Shown here: one piece after another, positions 43,601 to 50,366 of the stretch | How the letters are laid out: each line of letters starts with the position of its first letter | Numbering within the stretch: the first letter of the stretch is position 1 | Source: Streptomyces sp. GESEQ-4 | Lineage (GTDB): Bacteria; Actinomycetota; Actinomycetes; Streptomycetales; Streptomycetaceae | DNA length: 64,000 bases | Assembly (NCBI RefSeq): GCF_017948455.1 | Contig: NZ_JAFFSU010000017.1 | Span: 111,069-175,068, forward strand | Direction: 5' to 3' | Notes under the pieces: model-generated | Told to the model about the DNA's origin: nothing | Seen by the model: only the letters and a program-made list of their open reading frames with translations | Database searches by the model: none | Made by a program: the position numbers and the translations under genes

Positions 43601-43897
43601 ACGACCGTCCGGGTGCGTCCAGCACACCGACGCCCGACTGCTGCGTACATCATCGTCTTGGGGATGCCCCACGCGCGTGTCGATCCGAGGCCACGGAGCA
43701 GCATGCCTCTGCTCGACCACGTGCCGGGCGGTGAGCACCAGACGTGGTGCGATCAGGTATCCGCTGCCGATCCGGCGGAACCCGGTGTCATCGCCACCTC
43801 GGATGAGGACGAGCCTCCGACGGTCCAAGTCAGGCCTCGTCGTTCCATGAACCCGACTGCCGATGGCCGATTTCGGGGTTGGTTCCGCCGGTGGCAC
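40700..43897 (-). CDS. trypsin-like protease / NACHT NTPase / helical-repeat protein (bacterial NLR-type)
   Basis: A 1065-residue multidomain protein. Residues 25-225 are a trypsin-fold protease with triad H59 (LTARHVV), D100 (GRDVALL) and S189 (SGASGS). Residues 325-520 are a NACHT STAND ATPase: Walker A GPGGGKSS at 332-339 and Walker B LVLVDGLDE at 412-420. A helical winged region follows (VFTHHTFVEYFAAL). From about 767 to the end are about nine HEAT-like repeats of 31-36 residues, mostly 33 (pattern LRALAxDxTLDxYxRxxAAxxLAxxDP). Such proteins are predicted immune sensors: the repeats sense, NACHT oligomerises, the protease executes. GTG 43897 overlaps the Trypco2 gene by 68 bp; TTG 43828, just after its stop, is an alternative start. 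Confidence 0.9.
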   Translation of the reverse strand: MPPAEPTPKSAIGSRVHGTTRPDLDRRRLVLIRGGDDTGFRRIGSGYLIAPRLVLTARHVVEQRHAAPWPRIDTRVGHPQDDDVRSSRASVCWTHPDGRDVALLLLTDTVEVPGPAVRWGCPNGTAPLPYNALGFPSASVRDGRHSVEHMRGELPPLAGGVGPQDRYVLDQGPAPGVRTDGGQPWSGASGSAVFCDDHLIGVVIHDDAAFENRRLHACPARAFTDDPAFTELLSRYGDGPPRLVRIGGADDGDDLERYLRSARLAAAQHPYPGVVPGTMPPLSNIYVRQQVVRQQPPLKDAALGSESLLTVAPQQPADEVLTGDGVRLVVAGPGGGKSSLLRTRLAHGVRDWLDDPDTSPVPVLVPAAALNGAPLTRALAETVNAQLRQYGLTAPLPDDFFEGRPRRGTRWLVLVDGLDEVTSRDGREDVLKTVTHAGDPYAFIVATRPVPEVETGVLGPEVPRYHLEPFDPDELERIACGWFRALELTEPDEAAKRFTGALGPAGLTDLARVPLTMSMLCQLHATAPERPLPRGRGEIYRNFVELLHGRQYAVGTSGAVHQAKAAMKQYGSDAEAKAERTVQSLQRLLAYLAGNELIASDDERHVVDIVQEHECAERPEAVPEHRWRDFLESVLCGTGLLTRRSDDLVFTHHTFVEYFAALHVTSDEKRLRSFFRAIFINPARYIPLRSYAPAVRPWLWLSRYWRPPIYDMFDGFLLDVTPDDYPLKQEFLSRMASRRAGLDGFEFLIGQARLGTSLPKDIIQSAVNLTRQAVHDSTLDDYDRLAAARVLARNDSVGGVELLRGLTHDSTLDGYYRMAAAKDLADIETAGLTGLFRNLAQDRTLDGYHRTEAAWFLAELDPANCTDLLLALTQDNTLNDSQRGQAARALARIDPAAGTEFADLLARTESMGHFHLVASVEVLAKVDPEAGIQRLRALAHDRDLRDFDRVQAAWELARLDPADGAEVLRALAQDSTLAGHARVAAPVGVAFTDPEGAAELFRALSLDPTLHASERLTAAHRLLLYNPSQGLAMLRELRRDNALGLIHRCRAAAWLIRNGRNRDSR

Positions 43898-44147
43898 GGT
43901 CCTTGATCTGCAACTTCAGCGTCAGCCTGTGTGAGCGGGAGGAAGAGTGTCCGGCGCCCGCGCTTGCCGTGGCCACCCCGAACTGCAGTTTCCCACTGCC
44001 ATTGACGTCGTTGCGCAGCTCCAGCAGCAGCTCCAGCTCGGCTTCCTCGATTTCAAAGGCGAACTGCTGCTGGGCGCCCTGGGCCTGGGCCTGGTAGAGC
44101 TCCTGCCGCAGTTCCTCGATGGCTGCGGCCAACCCGATCGACGCCAT
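43830..44147 (-). CDS. Trypco2 (trypsin-co-occurring domain 2) protein
   Basis: A 105-residue protein. It begins MASIGLAAAIEELRQELYQAQA, a helix, then FAFEIEEAELELLLELRND and LQFGVATASAGAG, ending in SHRLTLKLQIKDRAT. This is the Trypco2 domain, described in comparative genomics as a partner of trypsin-like proteases in bacterial conflict systems. It lies directly upstream of the trypsin-NACHT gene and overlaps it, so both are made together. ATG 44147 has GGGGAGC 4 nt upstream; longer in-frame starts code for Arg/Pro-rich sequence. It may hold the protease inactive; that is inference. Confidence 0.87.
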   Translation of the reverse strand: MASIGLAAAIEELRQELYQAQAQGAQQQFAFEIEEAELELLLELRNDVNGSGKLQFGVATASAGAGHSSSRSHRLTLKLQIKDRATGGTNPEIGHRQSGSWNDEA

Positions 44148-44252
44148 GGCTGCTCCCCGTGAACGTTGTGGCCCAGGTCTTCCAGGCCGCGTGGGCAGCA
44201 GTGTGTCAACTGTGGTGCGCCGCACCAATATTGCTGACATGGATTGCCGAGG

Positions 44253-45098
44253 TCACGGGTTACCGGCGTGGAGCTTGTCCAGGCGTGTCATCTGCTCCTC
44301 CGTGAGTTCCAGTTCCGCCGCCGCCACGTTCTCCTCCAGGTGAGCCGTCTTCGCCGTTCCCGGAATCGGCAGCATCACCGGCGAGTGTGCGAGGAGCCAG
44401 GCCAGCATCACTTGCGTTGCCGTGGCGTCGACTTCTGTCGCTACGGCGGCGATCTCGGCGGTCGTGGCCGATGTGCCGTGGGCGACCGGGCGCCAGGGGA
44501 GGAAGGCGATGCCCGCTGCCTCGCAGGCCTCCAGGACGGGTTCGTGCTCGCGGTCGAGCAGGTTGTAGCGGTTCTGGACGCTGGCGATGTCGGCGACGGT
44601 TCGTGCCTCGGTGAGTTCGGCGACTGTGACCTCCGACAGGCCGATCCGGCCTACCTTGCCCTCGGTCACCAGCTCGCCGAGTGTGCCGACCTGGTCGGTC
44701 ACCGGGATCTTCGGGTCGATGCGGTGGAGTTGGAGGAGTTCGATGCGGTCGAGGCGGAGTCGGCGCAGGGCCGCGTCGACGCCCGCGCGTAGCCCGGCGG
44801 GGCTGGCGTCCTGCTGCCACTCGCCGTCGACTTGGGAGATGCCGACCTTTGTGGCTACGAGGAGGTCGTCCGGGTATGGGTGCAGGGCCTCGGCTAGCAG
44901 CTCCTCGTTCGCGCCCCAGCCGTACATGTGGGCCGTGTCGATCAGGGTGACGCCCAGTTCGACGGCCCGTCGCGCGACCGCGATGGCGGCGGCGCGCGCA
45001 TCAGCCGGGTCTGTCGGCAGGTGCATCGCCCCGAATCCGAGTCGGCCCACCTCTAAGTTGCCGCCGATCTGAAATGTGGTCGTTGCTGCGGAGGACAT
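44253..45098 (-). CDS. aldo/keto reductase, with TTA codon
   Basis: A 281-residue (alpha/beta)8 NADPH-dependent reductase. The tetrad is visible: Asp and Tyr in LIDTAHMYGWGANEELL, Lys in LLVATKVGI, His in ELLQLHRID. NADPH binding is at LPIPGTAKTAHLEENV. The substrate is unknown. Codon 15 (45054-45056) is TTA, the rare codon read by the bldA tRNA, so translation may be limited to late growth. It lies 9 bp downstream of the PTS gene on the same strand and may be the last gene of the murR-murQ-PTS transcript. Confidence 0.9.
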   Translation of the reverse strand: MSSAATTTFQIGGNLEVGRLGFGAMHLPTDPADARAAAIAVARRAVELGVTLIDTAHMYGWGANEELLAEALHPYPDDLLVATKVGISQVDGEWQQDASPAGLRAGVDAALRRLRLDRIELLQLHRIDPKIPVTDQVGTLGELVTEGKVGRIGLSEVTVAELTEARTVADIASVQNRYNLLDREHEPVLEACEAAGIAFLPWRPVAHGTSATTAEIAAVATEVDATATQVMLAWLLAHSPVMLPIPGTAKTAHLEENVAAAELELTEEQMTRLDKLHAGNP

Positions 45099-45107
45099 GC
45101 GGTCACG

Positions 45108-46544
45108 CTACTCGGTCATCTGCGGGTCCGTTGTGGCTTGTCGCGCAGTTCCCCGCGCCCCTTCGGGGGCGCTCAAGCCGCCGAACATATACGTGGCCGC
45201 GAACCCAACCCCGTACCCCGTCACCAGGCCGCCCGCGTAGATCGCCACCGTCACCGCCCACCCTCCATCCCCCGCCAGCAGCGGAAACAGTGCCCAGCCC
45301 GACGGGCCGATCGCCGTCGCCCCGACCCCCTCCCCGAGCATCGCGAACAGGCCCACGAAGCCGCCGCCCGCCGCCCCGCCCACGCAGGCGGTCAGGAACG
45401 GGCGGCCCAAGGGGAGGGAGACGCCGTAGATCAGGGGTTCCCCGACGCCCAACAGCCCTGCGGGGAGGGCCGACTTGATCGTCGTACGGATGGAGGTGTC
45501 GTGGCGCAGCCGGACGTACACCGCGAGGGCCGCGCCGACCTGGCCCGCGCCGGCCATGGCGAGGATGGGGAGCAGGGTGGTGTGGCCCTGCTGGTCGATC
45601 AGCGTCACATGGACGGGGATGAGGGCCTGGTGGAGGCCGAGCATGACGAGGGGGAGGAAGAGGCCGCCCAGGATCAGGCCGGCGAGCGCGCCGGTCGTCG
45701 TGAGGAGCCAGTTCGCGGCGGTGCCGACGGCGGTGGAGATCTCGCCGGCCGCGTACATGAGGCCGTAGAGCGTGGCCAGGCCGGAGATGAGGACGGTCAG
45801 GGTGGGGGTTACCAGGACGTCGAGGGTCTCGGGGACTCGGGTGCGGCACCACTTCTCGATGTACGTCCCCAGCAGCGCCGCCGCCAGCGCGCCCAGCACT
45901 CCGCCCTGGCCGGGAGCGAGGGTGACCCCGAAGGCCGTCACCTTCGCCACTCCGGGATATACGACGATCGCCGCCACCGCCCCGCCCAGCACCGGTGTGC
46001 CGCCGAACTCCTTCGCCGTGTTGTAGCCGACGAAGACCGAGATCAGGGCCATGAAGGCGGCGGCGATGGCGGTGAGGGCGGGGGTGAGGCCGGGCAGCCA
46101 ACCGGCGTTCAGGAGCAGGCCGTTGACGCCCGCGAGGATGCCGCAGCCGATGAGGGCGGGGATGAGGGGGACGAAGATGTTCGCGATGCGGCGGAGGGTC
46201 TGTTTGAGGGGGGTTGCGTTGCGCTCACGCTGGGCTTCCTTCAACTCATAGCCCTGTACGGCTAGTTGAGCCGCCGACGTCACCAGCGCATCGAACTCCG
46301 GCGTCACCCTCGCCACCACCCCCGGCCCCAGCACGATCTGGTACGTGTCGTCGTCGGCGACCATGCCCAGGACGCCGGGCACGGCCCGTACGGCTTCGTC
46401 GTCGACCAGGGAGCGGTCGGCGAGGCCCAGGCGGAGGCGGGTCATGCAGTGGGCGACGGAGGTGACGTTCGTGGGGCCGCCTACCAGGGGGAGGAGGGCG
46501 GCGGCCGTGGTCGCGGGGGTGTGTGGGGTGTGCGGGGTGTGCAT
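45108..46544 (-). CDS. PTS transporter EIIBC, MurNAc-type (MurP-like)
   Basis: A 478-residue phosphotransferase permease. The N-terminal EIIB domain has the phosphocysteine in VAHCMTRLRLGL (about Cys33). EIIC follows with about ten membrane segments and the substrate motif GVGEPLIYGVSLPLG. There is no EIIA domain, as in MurP, which borrows EIIA from elsewhere. murQ 16 bp upstream indicates N-acetylmuramic acid as substrate. The last 22 residues (PEGARGTARQATTDPQMTE) are encoded by an interspersed repeat and are foreign to the family; the original end was probably near YMFGG. Confidence 0.88.
   Translation of the reverse strand: MHTPHTPHTPATTAAALLPLVGGPTNVTSVAHCMTRLRLGLADRSLVDDEAVRAVPGVLGMVADDDTYQIVLGPGVVARVTPEFDALVTSAAQLAVQGYELKEAQRERNATPLKQTLRRIANIFVPLIPALIGCGILAGVNGLLLNAGWLPGLTPALTAIAAAFMALISVFVGYNTAKEFGGTPVLGGAVAAIVVYPGVAKVTAFGVTLAPGQGGVLGALAAALLGTYIEKWCRTRVPETLDVLVTPTLTVLISGLATLYGLMYAAGEISTAVGTAANWLLTTTGALAGLILGGLFLPLVMLGLHQALIPVHVTLIDQQGHTTLLPILAMAGAGQVGAALAVYVRLRHDTSIRTTIKSALPAGLLGVGEPLIYGVSLPLGRPFLTACVGGAAGGGFVGLFAMLGEGVGATAIGPSGWALFPLLAGDGGWAVTVAIYAGGLVTGYGVGFAATYMFGGLSAPEGARGTARQATTDPQMTE
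45133..45162 (+). repeat. interspersed repeat, copy 4 (inside PTS 3' end)
   Basis: GTGGCTTGTCGCGCAGTTCC plus CCGCGCCCCT, preceded by CTGCGGGTCCGTT and followed by TCGGGGGCGCT. It is translated as the PTS C-terminal tail. Confidence 0.85.
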
Positions 46545-46560
46545 GCGGTGAGCGTGCGGG

Positions 46561-47496
46561 CTAGCCCTTCGCCGCCGCCAGCGCGGCGCGCAGATGGCCG
46601 CCGGACTCCTCCAGAAGGCGGGCGGCCGTCGGGCCGTCTGCGCCGGTGAGGATGGTCAGGATCGCGTTCTTCACCTCGCCGTCCGTGGCGGCGAGCGCGG
46701 CCTCGATCTCCTCGTCCGACGCGCCGGTGGCGAGGGCGACGATACGGCGGGAGCGGGCGCGCAGCTTCTCGTTCGAGGCGCGTACATCGACCATCAGGTT
46801 CCCGTACGTCTTGCCCAGCCGGATCATCGTGATCGTCGACAGCATGTTGAGCACGAGTTTCTGCGCCGTGCCTGCCTTGAGGCGGGTGGATCCGGTCAGC
46901 AACTCCGGCCCTACGACGATCTCGATGCCGTGATCGGCAGCCGCCGCGAGCGCGCTGTCCGCGTTGCACGCCAGGCCGACGGTCAGCGCCCCCAGCTGCC
47001 GGGCGTGCTCCACGGCGCCGACGGCGTACGGGGTGCGGCCGGACGCGGAGACGCCGACGACCGTGTCGAGCGCGGTCAGGCCGAGCCCGTCGAGGTCCCG
47101 TCTCGCCAGCTCGGCGGAGTCCTCGGCGCCCTCGACGGAGGTGACCATGGCCGCAGGGCCGCCCGCGATCAGGCCCACGACCTGGGAGGGGTCGGTGTTG
47201 AAGGTGGGCGGGCACTCGGAGGCGTCCAGGACACCGAGGCGGCCGGCGGTTCCGGCACCGGCGTAGACGAGCCGGCCGCCACGGGCCATCCGTTCGGCCA
47301 CGGCGTCGATGGCGGCGGCGATCTGCGGGAGTTTCGCGGCGACGGCGGTGGGGACGGTCGTGTCCTCGCCGTTCATCAGCCGCGCGATCTCCAGGGTCGG
47401 CAGCTGGTCGATCTCGGAGAGTTCGGGCCGGAAGGCTTCCGTGGTCAGCGATTCCAACTCGGCACGGACGTCGCGCTGGGGAGAGGTGGAGGTCAT
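46561..47496 (-). CDS. murQ: N-acetylmuramic acid 6-phosphate etherase
   Basis: A 311-residue SIS-domain enzyme cleaving MurNAc-6-P into GlcNAc-6-P and lactate. GGRLVYAGAGTAGRLGVLDASECPPTF and the SASGRTPYAVGAVEHA segment form the sugar-phosphate isomerase fold with the catalytic acids (EGAEDSA). LKAGTAQKLVLNMLSTITMIRLGKTYGNLMVDV is the MurQ signature. The product feeds NagA, encoded at 22.7-23.9 kb, which links the two loci in cell-wall sugar recycling. Confidence 0.95.
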   Translation of the reverse strand: MTSTSPQRDVRAELESLTTEAFRPELSEIDQLPTLEIARLMNGEDTTVPTAVAAKLPQIAAAIDAVAERMARGGRLVYAGAGTAGRLGVLDASECPPTFNTDPSQVVGLIAGGPAAMVTSVEGAEDSAELARRDLDGLGLTALDTVVGVSASGRTPYAVGAVEHARQLGALTVGLACNADSALAAAADHGIEIVVGPELLTGSTRLKAGTAQKLVLNMLSTITMIRLGKTYGNLMVDVRASNEKLRARSRRIVALATGASDEEIEAALAATDGEVKNAILTILTGADGPTAARLLEESGGHLRAALAAAKG

Positions 47497-47511
47497 GAGG
47501 GGGCGGCTCTT

Positions 47512-47568
47512 TCACTCAAGGGTCACTCGAGGGTCACTTAAGGATCAGGGGCACTCAAGGATCAGGGG
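47512..47568 (-). repeat. direct repeats in the murR-murQ gap
   Basis: Three perfect-phase 11-bp units TCACTCAAGGG, TCACTCGAGGG, TCACTTAAGGA at 47512-47544, followed by a degenerate copy (CACTCAAGGATCAGGGG) up to about 47568. They fill the leader of murQ and may bind a regulator or have arisen by slippage. Confidence 0.65.
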
Positions 47569-47579
47569 CGGACCTACGT

Positions 47580-48518
47580 CTACCGCGAACCGTTCCGATG
47601 CCGATGCGCCAGCGCCTCATACGACGCCGACAACGCGGGCGCAGCCGTCTCGTACGTCCGCTGCGCGACCCCGATGAACAGGCAGTCCACCACGAGGAGC
47701 TGACTCGTGCGGGACGACATCGCAGCCGGCCGCAATTCACTCTCCCGGGCCGTGGACGTCGTCAGCACATGATCGGCGTACTGCGACACCGGACCGTCCG
47801 GCCGCCCGGTGATCGCGATCGTCGTGGCCCCGTGCTCGAACGCGACCCTGAGCGGCTCGATGACGTCCCCCGTGGACCCGGAGTGCGTGATCGCGATCGC
47901 CACGTCACCGCCGCGCAGCTGCACCGCGTTCGTCACGGCGAGGTGCGGATCGCTGTGCGCGTGGGCTATCAGGCCTATCCGCAGCAGCTTCTGGGTGAGG
48001 TCCTGCGCCACCAGCCCGGACGCCCCGACCCCGTACACATCGGCCCGGCGCGCGGAGGCCAGCGCCGACACCGCCGCGCCCAGCTGCACCGTGTCCAGCC
48101 CGGCCGCCGTGTCCGCGAGGGTCTGCTGCTCGTCGTAGGCGAGCTTGGCGACCACGTCGGCGATCGGGTCGTCGACGGCGATGTCGGTGGTGAGCGCGGG
48201 GGCCCGCCCGGACTGCTGCTGGGCGGCGAGCCCGGCGAGGGCGAGGCGCAGATCCCGGTAGCCGGGGTATCCGAGCAGACGGGCGGTGCGGACGACGGTC
48301 GCCTCGCTGGTGCCGGTGAGTTCGGCGAGGCCGGTGACCGTGAGGGCGGCGCAGCCGGCCGGGTCCTGGGCGACGGCTTCGGCGACGCGCTGCATGGAAC
48401 GGGTCATCGAGGGGGCGAGGGTGCGCACCTTGGCCGCGAGAGCGGCGGGCGCGGGGGGCGCGCCGCCAGGTCGGGTGCCGTTGCCGGTTCCGAAAATTTC
48501 CTTCACTTCCTGGGTCAC
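47580..48518 (-). CDS. murR: MurR/RpiR family transcriptional regulator
   Basis: A 312-residue regulator. The N-terminal RpiR HTH (SMQRVAEAVAQDPAGCAALTVTGLAELTGTSEATVVRTARLLGYPGYRDLRLAL) is followed by a SIS domain (DVYGVGASGLVAQDLTQKL ... AIAITHSGSTGDVIEPL) that senses MurNAc-6-P or a related sugar phosphate. GTG 48518 is favoured because TATCTT lies 6 nt upstream (leaderless pattern). CCGAAAAT/ATTTTCGG arms bracket the start. It precedes murQ and the PTS gene and probably represses them. Confidence 0.9.
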   Translation of the reverse strand: MTQEVKEIFGTGNGTRPGGAPPAPAALAAKVRTLAPSMTRSMQRVAEAVAQDPAGCAALTVTGLAELTGTSEATVVRTARLLGYPGYRDLRLALAGLAAQQQSGRAPALTTDIAVDDPIADVVAKLAYDEQQTLADTAAGLDTVQLGAAVSALASARRADVYGVGASGLVAQDLTQKLLRIGLIAHAHSDPHLAVTNAVQLRGGDVAIAITHSGSTGDVIEPLRVAFEHGATTIAITGRPDGPVSQYADHVLTTSTARESELRPAAMSSRTSQLLVVDCLFIGVAQRTYETAAPALSASYEALAHRHRNGSR

Positions 48519-48537
48519 TCTTGAAAGATATTTTCGG
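48490..48537. promoter_or_regulatory. inverted repeat at the murR start, putative autoregulatory site
   Basis: CCGAAAAT at 48490-48497 and ATTTTCGG at 48530-48537 are perfect inverted arms bracketing the -10-like TATCTT and the GTG start of murR. A+T-rich arms of this kind are used by RpiR-type regulators. Confidence 0.55.
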
Positions 48538-48574
48538 CTCGGCGTGATGGTCAAGAGTGCGCACAATGGGAGAC

Positions 48575-48988
48575 ATGGATCCCACCGACTCCCCCGACTC
48601 TCCCGGCTCCTCTGTCAGCCCCCTGGAGCAGGCGTTGCACGCGGCACGCGCTCTCGTGCTCGCCGACCTGGTCGCGGGCGATGTCGCCGAGGCGGACGTG
48701 GTGTCGCTGGTCGAGGAGTCCGTCGTACAGCGGCGCTGGTGGGTGGAGCAGTGGCCGGAGGGCGCGGTGTTCGTGGCCGGGCTGATCGCCCAGGACGTCC
48801 AGGACGCGCTGCTGGAGCGGTACGGCCGCTGGCCCCTGTGCCCCGTCTGCGGCTCCGGCGACCCGCACGCCCTCGACGTAGAACCGGAACTGGGGCCCGA
48901 CCCGCACTGGGTGTGCCACAAGGCGGGCGTGAAGGTCGCCTCCGTCGGCACCCTCGGTTCATGCGCCGGCGGGACCGCCTCGTCGTGA
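48575..48988 (+). CDS. small protein with Cys/His zinc-ligand motif
   Basis: A 137-residue protein. The N-terminal 85 residues are helical (LEQALHAARALVLADLVAGDVAEADVVSLVEESVV). The C-terminus has CPVCGSGDPHAL and PHWVCHKAG, likely one zinc site. The family is unknown to me. CACAAT lies 7 nt before ATG 48575, supporting a leaderless start. Its stop overlaps the start of the DUF4031 gene by GTGA, so they form one unit. Confidence 0.75.
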   Translation: MDPTDSPDSPGSSVSPLEQALHAARALVLADLVAGDVAEADVVSLVEESVVQRRWWVEQWPEGAVFVAGLIAQDVQDALLERYGRWPLCPVCGSGDPHALDVEPELGPDPHWVCHKAGVKVASVGTLGSCAGGTASS

Positions 48989-49263
48989 CCCTCTACATCG
49001 ACCCGCCCACCTGGCCCGGCCACGGCCGCATGTGGTCCCACCTCGTCAGCGACGTCTCCTACGACGAACTCCACACGTTCGCCGAGGGCTTGGGCGTACC
49101 CCGCCGCGCCTTCGAACGGGATCACTACGACATCCCCTCGCACCGTTACGCGGACGTGGTGGCCGCCGGGGCGGTGGAGGTCAGCAGCCGGGAGGTGGTG
49201 CGGCTGTTGCACGGGGCGGGGTTGCGGCGGCCGAAGGGGCGAGGTCAGCCGAGCAGCTCGTAG
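48985..49263 (+). CDS. DUF4031 domain protein
   Basis: A 92-residue protein with the DUF4031 pattern: TLYIDPPTWPGHGRMWSHLVSD, HTFAEGLGVPRRAFERDHYDIPSHRY, then a short helical end. The function of the family is unknown; HYDIP and the His residues could bind metal. GTG 48985 overlaps the upstream stop (GTGA). The C-terminal codons and stop lie in the first unit of a 22-bp tandem repeat shared with the convergent gene. Confidence 0.85.
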   Translation: MTLYIDPPTWPGHGRMWSHLVSDVSYDELHTFAEGLGVPRRAFERDHYDIPSHRYADVVAAGAVEVSSREVVRLLHGAGLRRPKGRGQPSSS

Positions 49264-49308
49264 CGGTCGGCCGCGCAGCTCGTAGCGGTCAGCCGCGCAA
49301 CTCGTAGA
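49243..49308. repeat. three tandem 22-bp repeats carrying the ends of two convergent genes
   Basis: Units GGTCAGCCGAGCAGCTCGTA+GC, GGTCGGCCGCGCAGCTCGTA+GC and GGTCAGCCGCGCAACTCGTA+GA at 49243, 49265 and 49287. Unit 1 holds the DUF4031 stop, and unit 3 holds the stop of the acetyltransferase gene on the other strand. Confidence 0.85.
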
Positions 49309-50356
49309 CGAACAACTCCTCGTCCTCACCGACCTTTTCGAATCCGGCGCGGGTCACGACACCCTGCGACGGCAGATTGCCCTGGTCGACCTTCGCGATG
49401 ATCCGCCGGACGTCGTCCCGGGCCAGGGCCCACGCCGACAGGGCGCGCAGCGCCTCCGTGGCATACCCATGGCCGCGGCCGCCCTCGACCAGGTCGTACC
49501 CGATCTCCACCATGCCCTCGTCGTCCGGCGCCGCATGAAAGCCCATCGCACCGACGGCACGCCCGTCCTCCCGCCGCACCAGCACGAACACCCCGAACTC
49601 GGGCCGCAGCAGCCCCTCTTCATACGCCTTCACCAGCATCCCGGAGGCCACGCGGGTGCCCTCGAACGGCTCGCCGTCGACCCACTCGAACCCGCCGTCA
49701 CCCCCCGCGTGCAGGTCGGCGGCGGTCGCGGGGGTGACACCCTCGAGGGTGAGGCGGTCGGTGGGGAGGGCCAGGTTGTTGTGCCAGCGCCACTGGGTGA
49801 CGGGTGCGCGGCCGGGCAGGTCGCCGCGGCCGGTGGCCCACAGCAGGGTGGGCCAGGGCGCGGGGCCGGGGCGGACATCCGGGAAGAGCGTGGTGAGGAC
49901 GGACTCACAGAGCTCGGCGGGTGCTTCGTACGACAGGCCGAGCCCCTCGGCGATGTCATGCGTGTGCAGAAGCACCTCCGCGATCCCCATCGCCGCGAAG
50001 CCTTCGCGGTTCGCGCTGCGGAAGGGGTACGGGTGGAAGGCGCGCACCTCACGGGGCGTGCTGCGCAGGGTGGCCGCGAACAGCGCGCCGGACGTCTCGA
50101 TCACCTCCAGGACGCCGTCGTTGTCGATGCCCTCCTCGGGCACGATCTCGAACGGGACCCACCGGTCCCGCGCGCGTCCGGCGAGCTGGCCCGCGTACGC
50201 GATCAGATCCTCGGCGACATGGAACGCGGTGCCGCGGCAACTCCAGCTCATCCGACCCGCCTTGACGCCTTCCCAGTCCCGGTCCGTGGCCGTCCGCAGG
50301 AGAGCGACGCAGCTCGCGACGGCTTCCTGTACTTGATCCCCACCCGTGTTCCGCAT
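49289..50356 (-). CDS. fusion of mycothiol-type (DinB/MDMPI) domain and GNAT acetyltransferase
   Basis: A 355-residue protein. Residues 1-200 resemble the maleylpyruvate isomerase/DinB helical bundle (VASCVALLRTATDRDW, SCRGTAFHVAEDLIAYAGQLA, AEVLLHTHDIAEGLGL). The C-terminal 150 residues are a GNAT domain (FVLVRREDGRAVGAMGFH, VEIGYDLVEGGRGHGYATEALRAL, NLPSQGVVTRAGFEKVGE). TAGCGT 7 nt upstream supports ATG 50356 rather than GTG 50365. The combination suggests modification of a thiol- or amine-containing metabolite, not more precisely known. Confidence 0.82.
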   Translation of the reverse strand: MRNTGGDQVQEAVASCVALLRTATDRDWEGVKAGRMSWSCRGTAFHVAEDLIAYAGQLAGRARDRWVPFEIVPEEGIDNDGVLEVIETSGALFAATLRSTPREVRAFHPYPFRSANREGFAAMGIAEVLLHTHDIAEGLGLSYEAPAELCESVLTTLFPDVRPGPAPWPTLLWATGRGDLPGRAPVTQWRWHNNLALPTDRLTLEGVTPATAADLHAGGDGGFEWVDGEPFEGTRVASGMLVKAYEEGLLRPEFGVFVLVRREDGRAVGAMGFHAAPDDEGMVEIGYDLVEGGRGHGYATEALRALSAWALARDDVRRIIAKVDQGNLPSQGVVTRAGFEKVGEDEELFVYELRG

Positions 50357-50366
50357 GCCGTGCACG

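Noticed and set aside
36145..44240. Whole accessory block as one integrated element
   Set aside because: No integrase, tRNA edge or direct-repeat ends were found, and codon use does not change visibly; left as a set of accessory genes.
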